Source: Mycobacterium kyorinense
Lineage (GTDB): Bacteria > Actinomycetota > Actinomycetes > Mycobacteriales > Mycobacteriaceae
Direction of reading: 5' to 3'
Length of the DNA: 64,000 nucleotides
NCBI RefSeq assembly: GCF_002101735.1
Contig: NZ_LQPE01000038.1
Span: 1 to 64,000, forward strand
Shown here: piece after piece, positions 35,245 to 46,800 of the stretch
How positions within the stretch are numbered: the first letter of the stretch is position 1
Layout of the letters: each line of letters begins with the position of its first letter
The notes under the pieces: model-generated
Told to the model about the DNA's origin: nothing
The model's input: only the letters and a program-made list of their open reading frames with translations
The model's database searches: none
Made by a program: the position numbers and the translations under genes

Positions 35245-37845
35245 CTATGCCCGGTCGGCGAGGTCGAGTACCCGGATCTCCCCGGTGCCGCCGTCGACCT
35301 CGACGAGCGCCCCGGGCGGCAGACGCCGCGTGGCGCCGGCGACGTCGACCACACAAGGGAATCCGAACTCGCGGGCCACCACCGCGGCGTGCGACATCGG
35401 GCCGCCCAGTTCGGTGACGACCGCGGCCGCATAGGAGAACGCCGCGGTATAGCCGACGTCGGTGACCTCCGCGACCAGCACCTCGCCGGGTTCCAGCTCG
35501 TCGATGGTCTCCGGTCGGACGATCCGGACCCGCCCGCGCACCCGGCCGCCGCACACGCCGAGGCCGTGCAGAGTCTCCCCCGCGGTCAGCACGGTCGCCA
35601 GCGTGCTGCCGGCCTGCCAGCTGCCGCTGAACACCGCGGGCGGACTGACATCGGCCAGCCTGACGCGTTCCGCGCGCCGTCGCGCCACGACGTCCGCGGC
35701 GTCGGCGGGCAGCGCGTCGAGTTCGTCGACCAAGAGATAGAACACGTCGTCGGCGGCGTCGAGAACGCCGGAATCCACCAGGCGGCGACCGTATTCGCGC
35801 AGCAGTCGCCGCAACACCCAAATGGCACGCACCATTCGGTCGCGACGAGCCTCGCGGTCGCGCAGCTGACGCACGGCCAGCGCCGCGACGGGCCGGGCCT
35901 GCACGGGAATCGGTAGGTGCCGCGGTTCCGGGATCGTCGACGTGTTCAGCGATTTGGCCACCATGCGCAGCAGTAGCTCGGGGTCGTCGGCGTAGGTGGT
36001 CGACAACATCTCGACTTCCGCGGGACCGCGGTGCCCGATCAGCGCCAGCTCGGCGAGAACAGCGGCGTGGAATTCCGGTGCCTTTTCGGCCAGTGCATCG
36101 AGGTGCTTGCCCGGTTCGGCGAGTATGCGGGCCACGTTCGGGTCGCGCCGGGCCACGGCCACCAGCCGGTGCAGGGCGCCCAGCAGGCGCGCGCTGACCA
36201 GGTCCTGCCCGGCTGACGGGGCGATATTGCGCCCACCCAGCCCGCGCAGCAGCACGCTGAACGCGGCGAACGTCATAAACGACCCCGAGGCCAGCACCCA
36301 GCCGTGCACGACAAGATCGCGCGCCAGCAAGGTCAGGCTCAACAGGCGGCGCTCGTCGAGTTGCGCGAGATCGCCGGCGGTCAGCTGTTCCAAACGGTCG
36401 ATGTCGGCGATGTAGTCGCGGGTGTCGCGTGCGGTGCCGGCGCTCAGGCCGACCAGGTTGAGGCCGAAGATGCCCAAATTGCGTAAGGTGCGCAACGGTT
36501 TTGGCACGCTGCGGGGTTCGGGCGGTAGTCGCTGCTCGCCGAAGATCGGCAGCGTGGCCAGGCTGGGACCGAAGAACTGGCTGTTGGCGACCACCGACTC
36601 AGGTTTGACGAACGGCACCGTTTCGGCCATGAAGTGCGCGGTGGTGATGGCGCCGTAGAGGCGGTGGGCGAACACTCCGACTGTGCGCGTGGCGATTTCG
36701 CGTTGCACCAGGCCGCCAGGGCGTAGCCGCTCCGCGATGCCCACACCGCCCGCTCGCAGGCCGCGCACCGCCACCGACGCCGACGACGGCGAGAACGGTC
36801 CGGGCAGCGCCTCGGAGAGGTTGGTGGCCAAGAACATCGGGAACCGCGGATCGATCGGCGTGTCGAACTCCCCGTTGCTGCCGTCGGGACCGGCCAGCAC
36901 GGGGACTGTCCCGTCCGCGGCCGGCGCGTCGACGGACGGGATGTCCTGCACATTGGTCAGCTGCCAGGGCAGCGACAGCACCCGCCGACCGATGCTCACC
37001 CGGCCACGCACGGCCAGCGCGAAGTCCTCGACGCATTCCCGGGCCGTCCACGTCGGGGTGAAGTCCCATTTGTCGCGCAGCCGCGAGGTGTCCATCGTCG
37101 GGGTGTTGAGCAGTTCGGCGAACGAGCCGCCGGCCCAGCGGCGCAGCGCGGGCGGGATGCGCACAAGCGGGCGGCCCAGCGCGGCAGCGAGTTCGGCGAA
37201 CGCCGGCTCCCCCGACGCGGCGAGGTTGACCGGCCCGCTGTCGACACCGGCGTCGAGTATTGCCCTGATGAACAGCCGGTAGGCGTCGTCGGCGTGTACG
37301 ACCTGTAGGCGGCCGGATGCGTTGATGCCCGGGAGCAGGGCCGCCGTGAACAGCTTCAGCACCCAGTTGTCCACGTTTCGGCCGAGGATGGTCGCCGAGC
37401 GGATCGCCACCCACTCCGCGTCGGCGTTGGCCAGCATTTCCTCGACACGGGCTAGTTGGCGGCCTTGTGCGGATGCCGGATTCAGCGCATCTTGCTCGGT
37501 CAGCGGCGACGCGTCGGGGCGGCGCTGGCCGTAAACGTGCGCCGAGGAGCAGAATACGACGCGTCGGGTGCCGGTTTCGGCCATCGCGTCGAGGACATTG
37601 GCGGTGCCGCCGACGTTGACCTCGTCGCCGGTTGCCCAGGCGAAGTGCGCGACGACGTCTGCGCCGGAGATCGCTTGCCGCACCGCGCTCGCGTCGCGGA
37701 TATCAGCTTGCACGAATTCTGCTGCAGTGGGCCAGCTTTCGGGGCAATGCCGCGACATTCCGACGACGTCGTGGCCCAGGGTGAGCAGCCTGGCCACGAT
37801 GCCGCGACCGAGCACGCCGCTGGCACCGGTGACGGCAATTCTCAC
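35245..37845 (-). CDS. NAD-epimerase/PEP-utilising domain fusion (Rv2047c-like)
   Basis: An 866-residue protein. Residues 1-280 are an extended SDR epimerase with cofactor loop TGASGVLGRG near residue 7 and a VYGQR-type active site near residue 108 in CSSAHVYGQRRPDAS. Residues 300-780 are a helical region without clear motif. The C-terminal 90 residues are a PEP-utilising mobile (swivelling) domain with the phosphohistidine motif GGPMSHAAVVAREFGFPC near residue 815. The ATP-grasp and PEP-binding domains of true PEP synthases are absent. It starts 24 bp after the pks12 stop, so it is probably co-transcribed. A role in mycoketide tailoring is possible but not shown. Confidence 0.9.
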   Translation of the reverse strand: MRIAVTGASGVLGRGIVARLLTLGHDVVGMSRHCPESWPTAAEFVQADIRDASAVRQAISGADVVAHFAWATGDEVNVGGTANVLDAMAETGTRRVVFCSSAHVYGQRRPDASPLTEQDALNPASAQGRQLARVEEMLANADAEWVAIRSATILGRNVDNWVLKLFTAALLPGINASGRLQVVHADDAYRLFIRAILDAGVDSGPVNLAASGEPAFAELAAALGRPLVRIPPALRRWAGGSFAELLNTPTMDTSRLRDKWDFTPTWTARECVEDFALAVRGRVSIGRRVLSLPWQLTNVQDIPSVDAPAADGTVPVLAGPDGSNGEFDTPIDPRFPMFLATNLSEALPGPFSPSSASVAVRGLRAGGVGIAERLRPGGLVQREIATRTVGVFAHRLYGAITTAHFMAETVPFVKPESVVANSQFFGPSLATLPIFGEQRLPPEPRSVPKPLRTLRNLGIFGLNLVGLSAGTARDTRDYIADIDRLEQLTAGDLAQLDERRLLSLTLLARDLVVHGWVLASGSFMTFAAFSVLLRGLGGRNIAPSAGQDLVSARLLGALHRLVAVARRDPNVARILAEPGKHLDALAEKAPEFHAAVLAELALIGHRGPAEVEMLSTTYADDPELLLRMVAKSLNTSTIPEPRHLPIPVQARPVAALAVRQLRDREARRDRMVRAIWVLRRLLREYGRRLVDSGVLDAADDVFYLLVDELDALPADAADVVARRRAERVRLADVSPPAVFSGSWQAGSTLATVLTAGETLHGLGVCGGRVRGRVRIVRPETIDELEPGEVLVAEVTDVGYTAAFSYAAAVVTELGGPMSHAAVVAREFGFPCVVDVAGATRRLPPGALVEVDGGTGEIRVLDLADRA

Positions 37846-37869
37846 TGGCCGACCTCGGGTGACATCGGT

Positions 37870-40800
37870 CTACTCGTCGTCGTTGAGCAACGCCGCGTTG
37901 ACCAAGTCGTCGAGATCCATGTCCGCGAGGTCTTTTTCGCTGACCTCGGTCGCAGCGATGCCTTCGGTTTCGTTGGCCAAACTCAGCAGCAGGTCCAGCA
38001 CCCCGGCCTGCCGGAGGCGCTTGACCGGAATCGAGGCGACGACGCGCTGGATTTCCGCTTCCCCCGGCGCGACCTTTTCCGGTATGTCGCTGCCGGCGCC
38101 GAGCAGCTCTTGACGGAAGTATCCGGCCAGCGCCGCGGAGTTCGGATAGTCGAAGATGAGCGTGGGCGAAAGTGCCAGCCCGGTAGCGGCTTTGAGCCGG
38201 TTGCGCATCTCGACGGCGGTCAGCGAGTCGAAACCCAGTTCCTGGAACGCCTTGTCGGGATCGATGGCCTCCGGCGTGGTGTTGCCCAGCACGGTGGCGA
38301 TGTGTGAGCGCACCAGATCCAGCAGCACGGCATGCTGCTCGTCCTCGGCCAGCCCTTCCAGGCGTTGCAGCAGCGCCGATTTCGATTTGGCCGCGGCCAG
38401 CGAGTCGTCGACCTGACGCCGCGCCGACGCATTGATCAGGTCGACGAACATCGGCGGCAGGGTGCCGGAGTCGTGCTTGGCGCGCAGCGCGGTGAAGTCG
38501 ATGCGGGCCGGCAACAGGAACGGCTCGTCGACGATCATCGCGGTGTCGAGCAGCGAAAGGGCCTCGCCGGCAGACATGGCCACGATGCCGTCGCGGGCGA
38601 ACCGGGCGAAGTCGACGGTCCCGAGGTCGCCGGTCATGCCGCTGGCCTGCTCCCACAGCCCCCAGCCCAGCGAGATGGCCGGCAGACCCTGCGCGCGGCG
38701 GTGTGCGGCCAGCGCGTCGAGGAACGAGTTGGCGGCGGCGTAGTTGGCCTGTCCGGAGGAGCCCACCAGGCCGGCCATCGACGAGAACATCACGAACGCC
38801 GACACGTGCAGATCCCGGGTCAGCTCATGCAGGTTCCACGCCGCGGTCACCTTGGCGCGCAACACCGCATCCATCCGCTCCGGTGTCAACGACGTGACCA
38901 CCGCGTCGTCGAGCACCCCGGCGGTATGGAACACCGCGGATAGCGGACGCTCGAGACGACCGACCACCGCGGCCAGCGCGTCACGGTCGGCCGCATCGCA
39001 GGCGACCATCTGCACCTGTGCCCCGGCTTGACGGAGCTCCGCGGCCAACTCGGCCGCACCCGGCGCCTCGGCGCCGCGGCGGCTCAGCAACAGCAGGTGA
39101 CGCACTCCATGCTGGGTCACCACATGGCGCGCCAGCGCCGACCCGGCCATTCCGGTACCGCCGGTGATCAACACCGTGCCGGCGGCCCACGCGTCGGGCA
39201 TCGTCATCACGACCTTGCCGACATGGCGGGCCTGGCTCAAATACCGCAACGCCGCCGGTGCGCGACGAATGTCAAACCTGGTGACCGGCAACGGCCGCAG
39301 CGACTTGTTCGCGAACATCGCCGCAAGCTCGCTGAGTATCCGCCGGATGTGGTCGGCACCCGCTTCGAAGAGGTCGAAGGCGCGGTAGCGAACCTGTGCG
39401 TGATTGTCGGCCACCACCTGCGGGTCGCGGATGTCGGTCTTGCCCATCTCCAGGAAGACGCCGCCGGGCGCGACCAATCGCAGCGAGGCGTCGACGAAAT
39501 CGCCGGCCAGCGAGTCGAGCACCACGTCCATTCCGCGACCGCCGGTGGCCGTGCGGAACTTCTCCTCGAAGTCCAGGCTGCGCGAGTCGGCGATGTGATC
39601 GTCGTCGAAACCCATGGCCCGCAACGTTTCCCACTTGCCGCGGCTGGCGGTGGCGAACACCTCCAACCCCCAGTGCCGAGCCAATTGCACGGCCGCCATG
39701 CCGACACCGCCGGCGGCGGCATGAATCAGCACCCGCTGGCCGGGCCTCACCTCGGCCAGCGTCGACAGCGCGTAGTACGCCGTCGCGAAGACAACCGGCA
39801 CGGTGGCCGCATCGGTGGACGACCAGCCGGCGGGAATTCCGAGCAGCAGCCGCTGGTCGGTGGTGGCGATGGTGCCGGTGCCTTCCGGGAACAAGCCGGC
39901 GACCCGGTCGCCGACCGCGAATTCGGTAACGCCGGGCCCGATTTCGACGACGACGCCGGACGCCTCGACGCCCATCGCGGCGTCCTCGTCCGGGTAGAGC
40001 CCCAGGGTGATCATGACGTCGCGGAAGTTGGCGGCCATGGCCTCGACCGCGATCCGGACGTGCCCGGATGCCAGCGGCGCGTCGGCGTCGGGCAGTGGCT
40101 CGATCAGCAGGTTCTCGAATGTGCCTGGGCTGGAAAGGCCTAACCGCCATGGTTTTCCGTCGCCGGGTGGCACCAGCAGCCCGTCCACGGCGCGGCTGCC
40201 GTGCACCCGTGCGATGTGGGTGACGCCGCCGCGCACCACCACCTGCGGCTCGCCGACCGCCAATATCGCCTCGGCGTCGATGTCTTTGTCCACGTCGGCG
40301 AGCACCAGCCGGCCGGGGTGCTCGGTCTGCGCGGAGCGCACCAGCCCCCAGACCGCAGCGCCGGCCAAGTCGGTGACGACCTCGCCCGGCAACGCGACCG
40401 CGCCGCGAGTGACCACAACGAGCACTCCCGAGTCAGGCTCGGCCACCCACGACTGCACCGCGGCCAACGCCGCGTGCGTGCGTTCGAAGGTGGCCGTCAG
40501 CGGATCGCCTGCCGTCGGCGCGGATTCGAAGACCTGGTACGACGGTGTGGCATCTGCGCCCGGGGGTGCGGGCGACCAGTTCACCTCGAACAACCGATCC
40601 GGACCCGAACCCGACAACGCCGCCATCAGCTGCTGCTGTGTCACCGGCCGGGCCACCATGGCCGACACCGACAACACCGGCAGCCCCAGCCCGTCGGCCA
40701 GCTCGACCGACACCGACGACGGGCCGGTCGGCGCGATACGGGCCCGCACCGCCGACGCCCCGGCGGCATGCAGGCACACCCGCTGCCACGAGAACGGTAC

Positions 40801-43800
40801 CAGCACACCGCCGTCCGCATCGGGGCCGTTGGCGGCCACGATCACCGCGTGCAGCGCTGCGTCCAGCACGGCCGGGTGCACACCGAATCCCGCCGGTGAC
40901 ACTCCGGCGTTGGCGGGCAGCGACACCTCGGCGAACACCTCGTCGCCGCGGCGCCACATCGCGGTCAGGCCCTGGAACGCGGGACCGTAGCCGTAGCCCC
41001 GGGCGGCCAGTTGCTCGTACACCCCGGTCACGTCGACGGGTACCGCACCCACCGGCGGCCAAGCCGACAACTCCGCGGCCGGTTCGACACTTCCGGAGCT
41101 GAGCTGGCCCTCGGCGTGCAGCACCCAGCCGGAGCCGGCGTCGGCGCGGGAAAACACCGACACCGCACGCAAACCCGTTTGGTCGGCGCCACCGACAACC
41201 ACCTGCACCGCGACCGACCCGGTGGCGGGCAACACCAACGGCGCCGCCAGCATCAACTCCTCGACGACGCCGCAACCGACTTCGTCGCCGGCGCGGATCA
41301 CCAGTTCGACGAATCCGGCGCCGGGGAACAGCACCACGCCGCTGATCGCATGGTCGTTCAACCACGGCTGCGATGCGGGCGCGAGCCGACCGGTGAGCAC
41401 CACTCCCCCGGACGTCGGCAGTTCCACCACGGCGCCCAGCAGGGGGTGCTCACTGGATCCCAGTCCCAGCCCGGCGGCGTCGACCGCGGCGCCGTCGCCG
41501 GAAAGCCAGAACCGCCGTCGCTCAAAGGCATACGTCGGCAATTCGACAAACCGGCCGCCGCCCAGCATCTTCCGCCAGTCGACCGCGGCGCCGGAGACGA
41601 AAGCCTGTGCGGCAGCGGTGGTCAGACTGATGGGCTCGGGGCGGTCTTTGCGCAGCATCGGTACCGAGACAATGTCGGCGTCGGGCAGCGATTCGTCGAT
41701 GGAGGCCGTCAGCCCGCCGCCGGGGCCCACCTCGAGGAAACGGGTGGCTCCGGCGGAATGCGCGAAGCGGATGCTGTCGGCGAACCGCACTGCTTGGCGG
41801 ATGTGGGTCGTCCAATACTGCGCGGACCCGAAGTCGTCGCCGGCCAGCTGGCCCGTCACGTTCGAGATGATCGGGATGCTGGCCTGACCGAGCGCGAGTC
41901 CTGCTGCGACCGTGGCGAACTCGTCGATCATCGGCTCCATCAACGGTGAATGGAACGCGTGCGACACGGCCAGTCGGTGGGTTCGGCGGCCCATTTCACG
42001 TAGCCTTTCGGCCACCGCGGCCACAGCTTTTTCGGCGCCCGACACCACCACGGACGTCGGCCCGTTGATCGCCGCGATACCGGCGTCGTCACCGAGCAGT
42101 GGCCGGACTTCCTCTTCGGTGGCCTGCAGTGCGATCATGGCGCCGCCAGCGGGTAGCGCCTGCATGAACCGCCCGCGCGCGGCGACGAGGACCGCGGCGT
42201 TCTCCAGCGACAGGACGCCGGCGACGTGCGCGGCGGTCAGCTCGCCGACCGAGTGGCCCATCACGTAGTCGGGACGCATGCCCCAGGATTCCAGCAGCCG
42301 GTAGAGCGCCACTTCCACGGCGAACAGCGCCGGCTGTGCGAACTCGGTTGTGTTGAGCACGTTTTCGTCGTGCCCCCACATCACTTCGCGCAGCGGCCGC
42401 AGCAGGTGCCGGTCGAGCTCGCCGACCACGGTGTTGAACGCTTCGGCGAAGACCGGGTAGGCGGCGTGCAGGCCCATGCCCATGCCCAGCCATTGGGAGC
42501 CCTGGCCGGGGAAGACGAACACCGTCTTGCCCGCCGGTGTTGCGCAGCCTTGGATGACGCTGCCGGCGGGATCGCCGTCGGCCAGTTCGGTCAGCCCGGC
42601 AAGCAGCTGCTCCCGGTCGGAGCCGACGACGACCGCCCGGTGCTCGAAGGTCGACCGACCCGCCAATGTCCAGCCCACGTCGAGGAGTTCCAGCTCGCTG
42701 TGCTCGTGGAGGTAGCCGGTCAGCTGGGCGGCTTGCTTGCCCAGTGCGGTAGCGGTTTTCGCCGACACCACCCATGGCAGCACCGGCGGATTGACCGGCT
42801 CGTCGTCCGGCTCCTGCACCGCCGGGGCGGCCTCGATGATCACATGCGCGTTGGTGCCGCTGATCCCGAACGACGAGATACCCGCCCGGCGCACTTTGCC
42901 GTCGGCCGGCCACGGCTGCGGCTCGGTGAGCAATGCGATCCGTCCCGCCGACCAATCCACATGCGGGCTGGGTTCGTCGACATGCAATGTCGCCGGCAGC
43001 ATCTGGTGGCGCATCGCTTGCACCATCTTGATCACGCCGGCGACGCCCGCGGCGGCCTGGGTGTGCCCCATGTTCGACTTGATCGACCCCAGCCACAGCG
43101 GCTCGGACCGGTCCTGCCCATAGGTCGCCAAAAGTGCTTGGGCCTCAATGGGATCGCCCAACGTGGTGCCGGTACCGTGGCCCTCTACCGCGTCCACCTC
43201 CGCCGGGGTGAGCCCGGCGTTGGCCAGTGCGGCGCGCACCACCCGCTGCTGCGACGGGCCATTGGGCGCGGTCAGCCCGTTCGAGGCGCCGTCCTGGTTG
43301 ACCGCCGAGCCGCGCACCACCGCCAACACCGGATGGCCCAACCGCTGTGCGTCCGAAAGCCGTTCCACCACCAGCATGCCGCCGCCCTCGGAGAATCCGG
43401 TGCCGTCGGCGGCGCCGGCGAACGCCTTGCAGCGCCCGTCCGGTGAGAGTCCGCGCCAGCGGCTGAATTCCACGAAGATGTCCGGGGTGGCGTTGATCGT
43501 GACGCCGCCCGCCAGCGCCAGGTCACACTCGCCCGAGCGCAACGACTGCACGGCCATGTGCAGCGTGACCAGAGACGACGAGCATGCGGTATCCACCGAC
43601 AGCGCGGGTCCTTCCAGGCCGAGCACGTAGGCGACCCGGCCGGAGGCGACGCTCGACAGCTGGCCGGTCAGCCGGAAGCCTTCGACGGGTTCGGCCGCGA
43701 ACATCCCGTAGCCCTGTGTCATGATTCCGGCAAACACACCGGTGGCGCTGCCCCGAAGGCTGGTCGGGTCAATTCCGGCCCGCTCCAACGCTTCCCAGGA

Positions 43801-46800
43801 CAGTTCGAGGAACATGCGTTGCTGGGGGTCCATGGCCAGCGCCTCGCTCGGGGCGACGCCGAAGAAGCCGGGGTCGAAGTCGGCGACGCCGTCGACGAAG
43901 CCGCCCGTGCGGGTGTAGCAGGCGCCGGGCACGTCGGGGTCGGGGTTGAACAGCCCGGCGAGGTCCCAGCCACGGTCGGACGGGAACTCGGTGAGCACGT
44001 CGCGGCCCTGAACCACCATGTCCCACAGGTCTTCCGGTGAGTTGACCGCGCCCGGGAAGCGGCATGCCATCCCGACGATCGCGATCGGGTCGTCGCCCGT
44101 CGCGCGGACTGCGGGGACCTGCTTGATTTCCTGCGGGACACCGGCGAGCTCGGTGCGCATGTAGCTGGCGAGCCTGCTCGGTGTCGGGTAGTCGAAGATG
44201 AGGGTGGGCGAAAGTGCCAGCCCGGTAGCGGCTTTGAGCCGGTTGCGCATTTCGACCGCGGTCAGCGAGTCGAACCCGAGGTCTGAGAACGCCTTGTCGG
44301 GGTCGATAGCTTCCGGGGTGGTGTTGCCCAACACGGTTGCGATGTGCGAGCGCACCAAGTTCAGCAGCATGGCGTGTTGCTCGTCGTCGGAGAGGCCGTG
44401 CAGTCGTTGCGCCAGAGCGGATTTCGACTTGGTGGCGGCCAGCGACTCGTCGACGCGGCGGCGGGTGGGCGCGGTGATCAGCTCGCTGAACATCGGCGGC
44501 ACCGCCGTGGCGTGGCTGCGCAGCGCGGAGGTGTCGATGTGTGCCGGCACCAGGAACGGCTCGTCGACAATCATTGCGGTGTCGAACAGTTGCAGCGCCT
44601 CGGCCAAGGACAGCGCCTTGACGCCGCTGCGGCTCAGCCGGGCCCGGTCGGCGGCGTCGAGTCCGCCGGTCATCTCGCTGGCCTGCTCCCACAGCCCCCA
44701 GCCCAGCGAGGTCGCCGGCAGCCGGTGGGCACGTCGGTGCGCGGCCAGGGCGTCGAGGAAAGAGTTGGCCGCGGCATAGTTGGCCTGTCCGGACGAGCCC
44801 ACCAGGCCGGCCATCGACGAGAACATCACGAACGCCGAGACGTGCAGATCGCGCGTCAGCTCATGCAGATTCCACGCCGCGTCGACTTTGGCCCGCAGCA
44901 CCGTATCGATGCGTTCCGGGGTCAGCGAGCTGACCACCGCGTCGTCGAGCACACCCGCGGCGTGGATCACGGCCGACAGCGGATGCTGCACCGGAATGTC
45001 GGAGACGACCTTGGCCAAGGCTTCGCGGTCGGCGGCATCGCAGGCCACCACCTGGACCTGCGCGCCGGCTTCGCGGAGCTCGCCGGCCAATTCGGCCGCG
45101 CCGGGGGCGTCGGCGCCGCGGCGGCTGAGCAGCAGCAGGTGGCGCACGCCGTGCTCGGCCACCACGTGCCGCGCCAGCGCCGAGCCGGCCATGCCGGTAC
45201 CGCCGGTGATCAACACCGTGCCCGCTGCCCAGGCGTCCGGCATCGTCATCACGACCTTGCCGGTGTGGCGGGCCTGGCTCAAATACCGCAACGCCGCCGG
45301 TGCGCGCCGGATGTCGAACGTGGTTACCGGCAAAGGGCGTAATAAGCCGTCGTCGAACAGCTTTGCCAGCTCGAGCAGGTATTGGTGCATCCGCGGCCGT
45401 CCGGGTTCGAAGAGGTCGAAGGCGCGGTAGCGCACGCCCGGGTAGTTTTCGGCGACCACGCCGGGATCGCGGATGTCGGTCTTGCCCATCTCCAGGAACA
45501 CGCCTCCCGGGGCCACCAGGCGCAGCGAGGCGTCCACGAAATCTCCGGCCAGCGAGTCGAGCACCACGTCCATCCCCCGGCCGCCGGTGGCGCTCCGGAA
45601 TTTCTCCTCGAAGTCCAGGGTCCGCGAGTCGGCGATGTGGTCGTCGTCAAAGCCCATGGCCCGCAACGTGTCCCACTTGCCGCGGCTGGCGGTGGCGTAT
45701 ATCTCCAGCCCCAGATGGCGGGCCAGTTGCACGGCCGCCATGCCGACGCCACCGGTGGCGGCGTGAATCAACACCCGCTGCCCCGGTTGCACGTCGGCCA
45801 GGTGCAGGAACGCGTAGTAGGCGGTGGTGAAGACGGCCGACACGCCGGCCGCTTCGGCGAACGACCAGTCGGCCGGCATCGGAAGCAACAACCGAGTGTC
45901 GCCGGCGACCAGCGTGCCGCTGGTGTCCGGGAAGAAGCCCATCACCGCATCGCCGACCGCGAATTCGGTGACACCGGGCCCGACTTCGACCACCACACCG
46001 GCGGCCTCGCCGCCCAGCAGCGCGTCGTGGGTGAACATGCCCAGCGTGATCATCACGTCCCGGAAGTTGGCGGCGATCGCGCGAACAGCCACCCGGACCT
46101 GACCGGGTCCCAGCGGCGCGTCGGCGTTGGGCACCGGTTCGAGTTGCAGGTTTTCGAATGTGCCTGCGGCCGAAAGACCCAACCGCCAGGGCTTCTCGCC
46201 GTCCGGCGGGACCAACAGACCGTCGACGGCGCGGCTGCCACGCACCCGCGGCGTGTACGGCACTCCGTCGCGGAGCAGCACCTGCGGCTCACCGACAGCC
46301 AAAATCGTTGCGGCATCGACGGGGCCGTCTACGTCGGCGAGCACCAGCCGGCCGGGGTGCTCGGTCTGCGCCGAGCGCACCAGTCCCCACACCGCGGCTC
46401 CGGCGAGGTCGGTGACATCTTCTCCGGGCAGCGCCATGGCGCCGCGAGTGACGACGACCAGAACGCCCGAGTCGCGTTCGGCCAGCCAGGTCTGCACCGC
46501 GGTCAGCGCCGCGTGCGTGCGTTCGTATGCGGCGGTGACGGGATCCTCTGTCGCCGGTAGCGATTCGAAGATCTCGTACGACGGCGTGGCCCCGGTCCCG
46601 GGGGAAGCCGGTGACCACGCCAGCTCGAACAGTCGATCGGCGCCCGAGCCGGATACCGCCGCCATCAGCTGCTGCTGCGACACCGGGCGGGCCACCATCG
46701 CCGACACCGACAACACCGGCAGCCCCACGCCGTCGGCCAGCTCGACCGACACCGCCGACGGGCCCGCCGGCGCGAGTCGCACCCGGACCGCCGAGGCGCC

